Shown piece by piece: positions 59,921 through 64,000 of a stretch of DNA of 64,000 nucleotides. The stretch comes from Setoptus koraiensis. Lineage: Eukaryota; Arthropoda. The number at the start of each line of letters is the position of its first letter. Positions within the stretch are counted from its first letter, which is position 1. Under the pieces are notes generated by a model. That model was not told the origin of the DNA and did no database searches. It was given only the letters and a program-made list of their open reading frames with translations. The DNA lies in assembly GCA_048013815.1 (NCBI GenBank), contig CM106585.1, positions 21,762,001 to 21,826,000 of the forward strand. Reading direction: 5' to 3'. Position numbers and translations under genes: made by a program.

Positions 59921-62900
59921 ATGAAGTATATAATTTGCATAAATTTTCTTCTTCTTTGTTTGGTATTCCCCAAAGATGATTACTGTTGCGATGCAGCCAA
60001 GGGTTGGTAAAAACACGTCTTCCACAGACAAGCAACAGAGTGTACCTCGGTAGAGACATTTATCACCAATACTGTCACTAACACTAAGCACATCTTTCAT
60101 TATTGTTTTGTTAAAATTAGACATCATGCCAGACATTAGAAATATCATAGAAAAGAATGGCTTTTATCATATATATTCACAGGTGACATCCATGAGTCGA
60201 TCAGACACTGGCAAAGTAGCTCAGGTAAATTTTATGTTGGCACATACACCAGCAGAAGTTGATTATAATCGAACTAACTGTTGTATCATCTTACACAAAA
60301 TCAAAAGCAGCAAAGTTCTCACACAATAGAAGAATGGGTAGATTTGAAGCACAACCGGGCAAGAGTAGATATAAAGAAGGCCTCGCAAGAGTCGGTATTT
60401 TTATTCTTAGATAATGGTCTCGCCTATCATTATTTTCCATATAGATGCAATTATGTTAAGAAAGTTCAGCAAGTAATAGAAAATTCAATATATCCAGGTT
60501 TCGGCGGTGTAAATTTCACTGGCGGACACAATAGTAACTTTGGTGTCGGTCAACTGTGGGTCTACGTTTCATCGTTGATCGACAAGGTAGGTAACTTTTC
60601 AAGCCTTTACAACCTATTTGTCGATGCATTAACTCAAATTGAATGATTATTGAAGCAGTTGATCCAAGAGGGTTTTTTGATTTTATATGGATATCTAGAA
60701 ATTTGTTGAGACAGATTCAGACAATAGTAAGACACCAGAAGTGGCCGATTCTGTTTGGTTCGCCAACAAACATTGGCAAGTTGATGATGATGTATACAGA
60801 TATCATTTATTGTTCAGAGGTAAGTTATAACAGGTGACACAGGTCGTGCAGCAACTTTTTTGAACGATTAAATTCAACCCAGTAATTTTCTCTCCACTGG
60901 ACTATAGACAAAACTGTTCTACACGAGCTTACCATCACCAATAAAACTACTAATGGATTGGTTTTGAGTATATTTGTGGCCGACATTAACTGGCATTTTG
61001 GTAATATAACTGAGCAAAACAACCATGACAATGGTTTTGATGAACAGATCTTCAAAATTCCAGCAGGATTTGGTTGTTCATTATACAGTAGCACCGCCTA
61101 CCCGATCAAGAGTACTAAATATTCGCTCGGTGACATTGTTTCTGCTCCTATGTTCGCCATCAATCTAGAGCTAGATGTATACAAGATTAATTTGGTTGCA
61201 GATATAGAGCAGTTTGATCCAGTTTCAGAAATGCGCTCAATCAATTTACTATACAAGAAGAGTATAGATGCTTTTCTAGGCTATGACATTATCATTTCAT
61301 ATGATCTAGACAGTAAGAGCACCTTGTATGATTCAAATGCAAAAACTGTCTTAGATTATACAACCAAATTAAAGTACAAAATTGACATAGCAAATGGACG
61401 ATGCGAACGTGGTATGATTCATGGACGATACTTAGGTGATGAAAATTTGACAATCAATCTGAACGACAAACTAAGAATAACCTCAGCTCAATTCCTGGAC
61501 TTATTCTTAGAAGACGAAGACTTCCACTTCATAAATAGATACAGAATCTCTGGCGGCATTGATATTGTAGAATTTGAAAAGATGATTGACAATCTAGATT
61601 TGGGTGAGATAGCGGGACCGGCGTCCATAGTTAGAACATATCGCAGTATAAACAACCGATACTCTCAAATTCACTTGGATGAAGCACAAGCAAATCAATT
61701 ATCAGATGTAAAAATTACAATATTTGATAAAATCAAAGAGCACATACAGATTATGATGGTGGCTAGAGTGAGCATCCTGGAGAAAGTACCCTTAGAGAAT
61801 TTTATGATAGAGGCAAACATAGAAGGGTGCTTTAAATTAGAGGAAAGTCAATCTAAGAAGATCTCAGTCAGATATCCTGTTCAAGATGATCAGTTAGACA
61901 GAGTTAAAACTTTCGAGAGCTCTATGCGTGAACAAATGAGAATGGCCCTGACGAAAGAATTCCACATAAGTCCTCTACAGGTATCTCATATAGAGATAGA
62001 TCTTGATGAGGACGGTTTGTTGGCGCATTTGACACTCTTGGACAGGCCCAGAGTTATAGATTTTGGGCAATTATATCCAAGTAACGTTATTATTGATGAG
62101 TTAGCGTCCAAAGGTAGAAAATATCTTGGAGTAGAGAGTTTAGATAGTTGCTCTCAGTGGTGTCTTTATTATGATTGTTCTCTATTGTCGTACTGTGAAA
62201 GCGAAAACTATTGCATTGTACTACCTTATGGTTCTGTGTATATAGATCCGAAAAAGCCACATTATCAAGCGAATCCAGGTTGTGACTCATATAAAATAGA
62301 AAGAGCTAATTCCGATTTCATAAGAGATCTACTATCATTGAACAACTTAATTATATCAATCTGTAACAAAACTAGCAATTTGGATAATCGACCATTCCTC
62401 TCTATGCAAATTGATGACAAATTGGCGCCGCCTATTCAACTAAACCCCATTGAATGTTTGGAATCGGATGATTCAATTTCGCAAGTTTTTGATCACAGAC
62501 AAGATCTTTATGAAATGGATGTACATTTTTCGGAACTTATGCACGGACACAAGCTGTTGAAATCTGATAAGAAAACATTGGAAATAATACCCTCCAGCTA
62601 TGATTTATGCAAATCAGCTTGCATAGAAAATCAGTGTCTGGTATTCAGTTACTGTAGTGAGAAATCTCAATGTTTGATTCAAGTGAACGAACTCAAGATG
62701 GCACGTGTTGAAGATATTCTATCATTAGTAGAGGAATCTTCTCATTGCAGCATCATACAGATGGAGCCTTTGTCATTGTTCGATAAGTACATTTGGATAG
62801 AGGAACCAACTGATTACGATAGATTGGTTTTGGTGAATGATGAGATCGAATGCGCTCAAAATTGTTTAGGTTACATCGAAAAAGATGCAACGACTATTCC

Positions 62901-63621
62901 TGAACAGAACAACCAGACCAAAAGCAACCGAGAGCGTTGTTATTCGTTTGATTTATGTTGGCACAATACGGTACCGAATCCTGATCAAGATTCTGCTTGG
63001 ATAAAATGTTACCTAAATTATCACTGGAGCAGAATAAAATCTGACCCCATGGAGAAGGATCGAAGTCACGGTAACCCAGTAACTATCGGTGCGCAATCAG
63101 AGCCCAACTCAGAATCTAAGTGTATGAGGTACCAAAGAACAATCTTAAAGAATTTTGAGATATATGAACATAAAACATTTGATCTGGAATCGAGAGAGTT
63201 CTCAGGTAAAGTATCAATATTAGAGTTACATATTAGTGATGTTCATTGTGGTAAAGTGTGCAATGACAATCCAGCTTGCAGTGCATTCGCAAGTTGTTTT
63301 GATGAAACAAGAAAAACCGATAAATGTCTGATTTACGAATCTTCAAACGAGAGATTGCGCCACAAATTGATCCATTCGGACAAATGCATTGTTCACATTT
63401 TAGCCGACAATGGCAACATGAACGTTCATGATAACCAACCCGCAATTGATGAACAAAACAACAACGACAACAGAACAGCAGACAATATAAGTGGATTGGA
63501 CTTGTCGTGGTTTATTGGACTAAATATCTTATTCGTTTGGATAGGTGCAGTGAGTGCATTAACGTTTGTTACGTTTCTCCGGCAAGGTAGCACGAGGAGA
63601 TGCCGAGGCGGCAGCCACTAA
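59921..63621 (+). CDS. LolA-like / PAN-apple transmembrane protein
   Basis: Five exons in consistent phase: 59921-60002 (least certain), 60121-60224, 60311-60586, 60699-60819 and 60908-63621, giving about 1098 residues. Exon 1 gives a signal peptide (MKYIICINFLLLCLVF); its donor AAGG|GTTGGT is weak, but phase 1 fits. The acceptor of exon 3 could be 3 bp earlier (60308). The luminal N-terminal region (WVDLKHNRARVDIKK, FPYRCNYV, WFANKHWQVDDDVYRYHLLF) resembles the LolA-like lipid-binding-type domains seen in tick and crustacean apple-domain proteins, at moderate confidence. A second large beta-rich region follows, then four Cys-rich PAN/apple-like modules near residues 594-660, 756-809, 836-895 and 966-1026 (for example CSQWCLYYDCSLLSYC and CGKVCNDNPACSAFASC). 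A single membrane helix (about 1059-1085) and a short basic tail end the protein. It is a type I surface protein of unknown role. Confidence 0.75.
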
Positions 63622-64000
63622 ACAGATTGCGACACAAATTGCGAAATAAATATCAACCACATTACATAAGAGGTATCAAACAAGATATAAGTGATGAGAT
63701 GATATAGTATGATCAAGGGGTACAGTATGAAGTGATTGGCAGGATATTTTCACATAAGTGTTTGTTGTTCCACAATGCGACAGTGAACTGACAAACGTGA
63801 AAGCAGCGGAACAAAAACAGTGTAGAGTCAGTGAAATGTTGAAAACAACGGTGGCTGTGTCCAGTGTCAGTGTCAGTGTCACTGATTTCACGGTAGAGGG
63901 CAACTCGTCTTGGGCGCATCGGAATTTGTACCGTGTGCGTTTTTGGCAATGTCCCTAAGGAGTTCTTTTTTTCTCTGCCAGGGGCGCAGCAGGCGGACTA
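63622..64000. other. 3' UTR and downstream sequence
   Basis: A poly(A) signal AATAAA lies at 63645-63650, 24 bp after the stop of the LolA-like/PAN gene. The rest to the window edge has no recognisable gene; a GTCAGT triplet-like run lies near 63862-63880. Confidence 0.5.

Overview
This is a eukaryotic nuclear window, most likely from an arthropod. Several genes have short GT-AG introns (48 to about 130 bp), and coding regions carry CAA-type runs giving Asn/Gln-rich stretches. There is a piRNA-pathway Tudor/helicase protein of the TDRD12/Yb kind and a class A GPCR with a very long third loop. A chelicerate, perhaps an acariform mite, would fit, but nothing in the window fixes the species.

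Layout. 1-4545 is a 4.5 kb degenerate purine-rich tract. It flips at about 4560-4590 into 350 bp of almost pure pyrimidine. From 4946 to about 41.9 kb the window is gene-poor. Its only convincing coding sequence is two exons of a class A GPCR: a TM4 exon at 15268-15383 and a large TM5-TM7 exon at 19988-22923, in matching splice phase across a 4.6 kb intron. About 27.5-35.3 kb is a GC-rich, CpG-rich block full of unrelated short tandem repeats, with no credible gene.

The last 22 kb is gene-dense. In order it holds: a transmembrane receptor with SUEL-lectin, CUB and sushi-like modules (41981-45619, +); a tRNA-Leu(CAA) gene (47158-47241, -); a TDRD12/Yb-like Tudor-helicase (47996-51694, +); a short AP-5 mu-like gene (52030-52659, +); a short-chain dehydrogenase (53089-53979, +); a secreted leucine-rich-repeat protein (54158-55543, -); a METTL27-like methyltransferase (58000-59048, +); and a LolA-like/PAN-apple transmembrane protein (59921-63621, +). 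Exon joins were worked out by hand from splice signals and codon phase.

The genes do not form one pathway; this looks like an ordinary compact animal gene cluster beside a long repeat-rich desert. The oddest features are the long polypurine tract with its strand switch, the cluster of tandem repeats in the GC-rich block, several perfect palindromes with a one-base centre, and the AP-5 mu gene that seems to lack its mu-homology domain.
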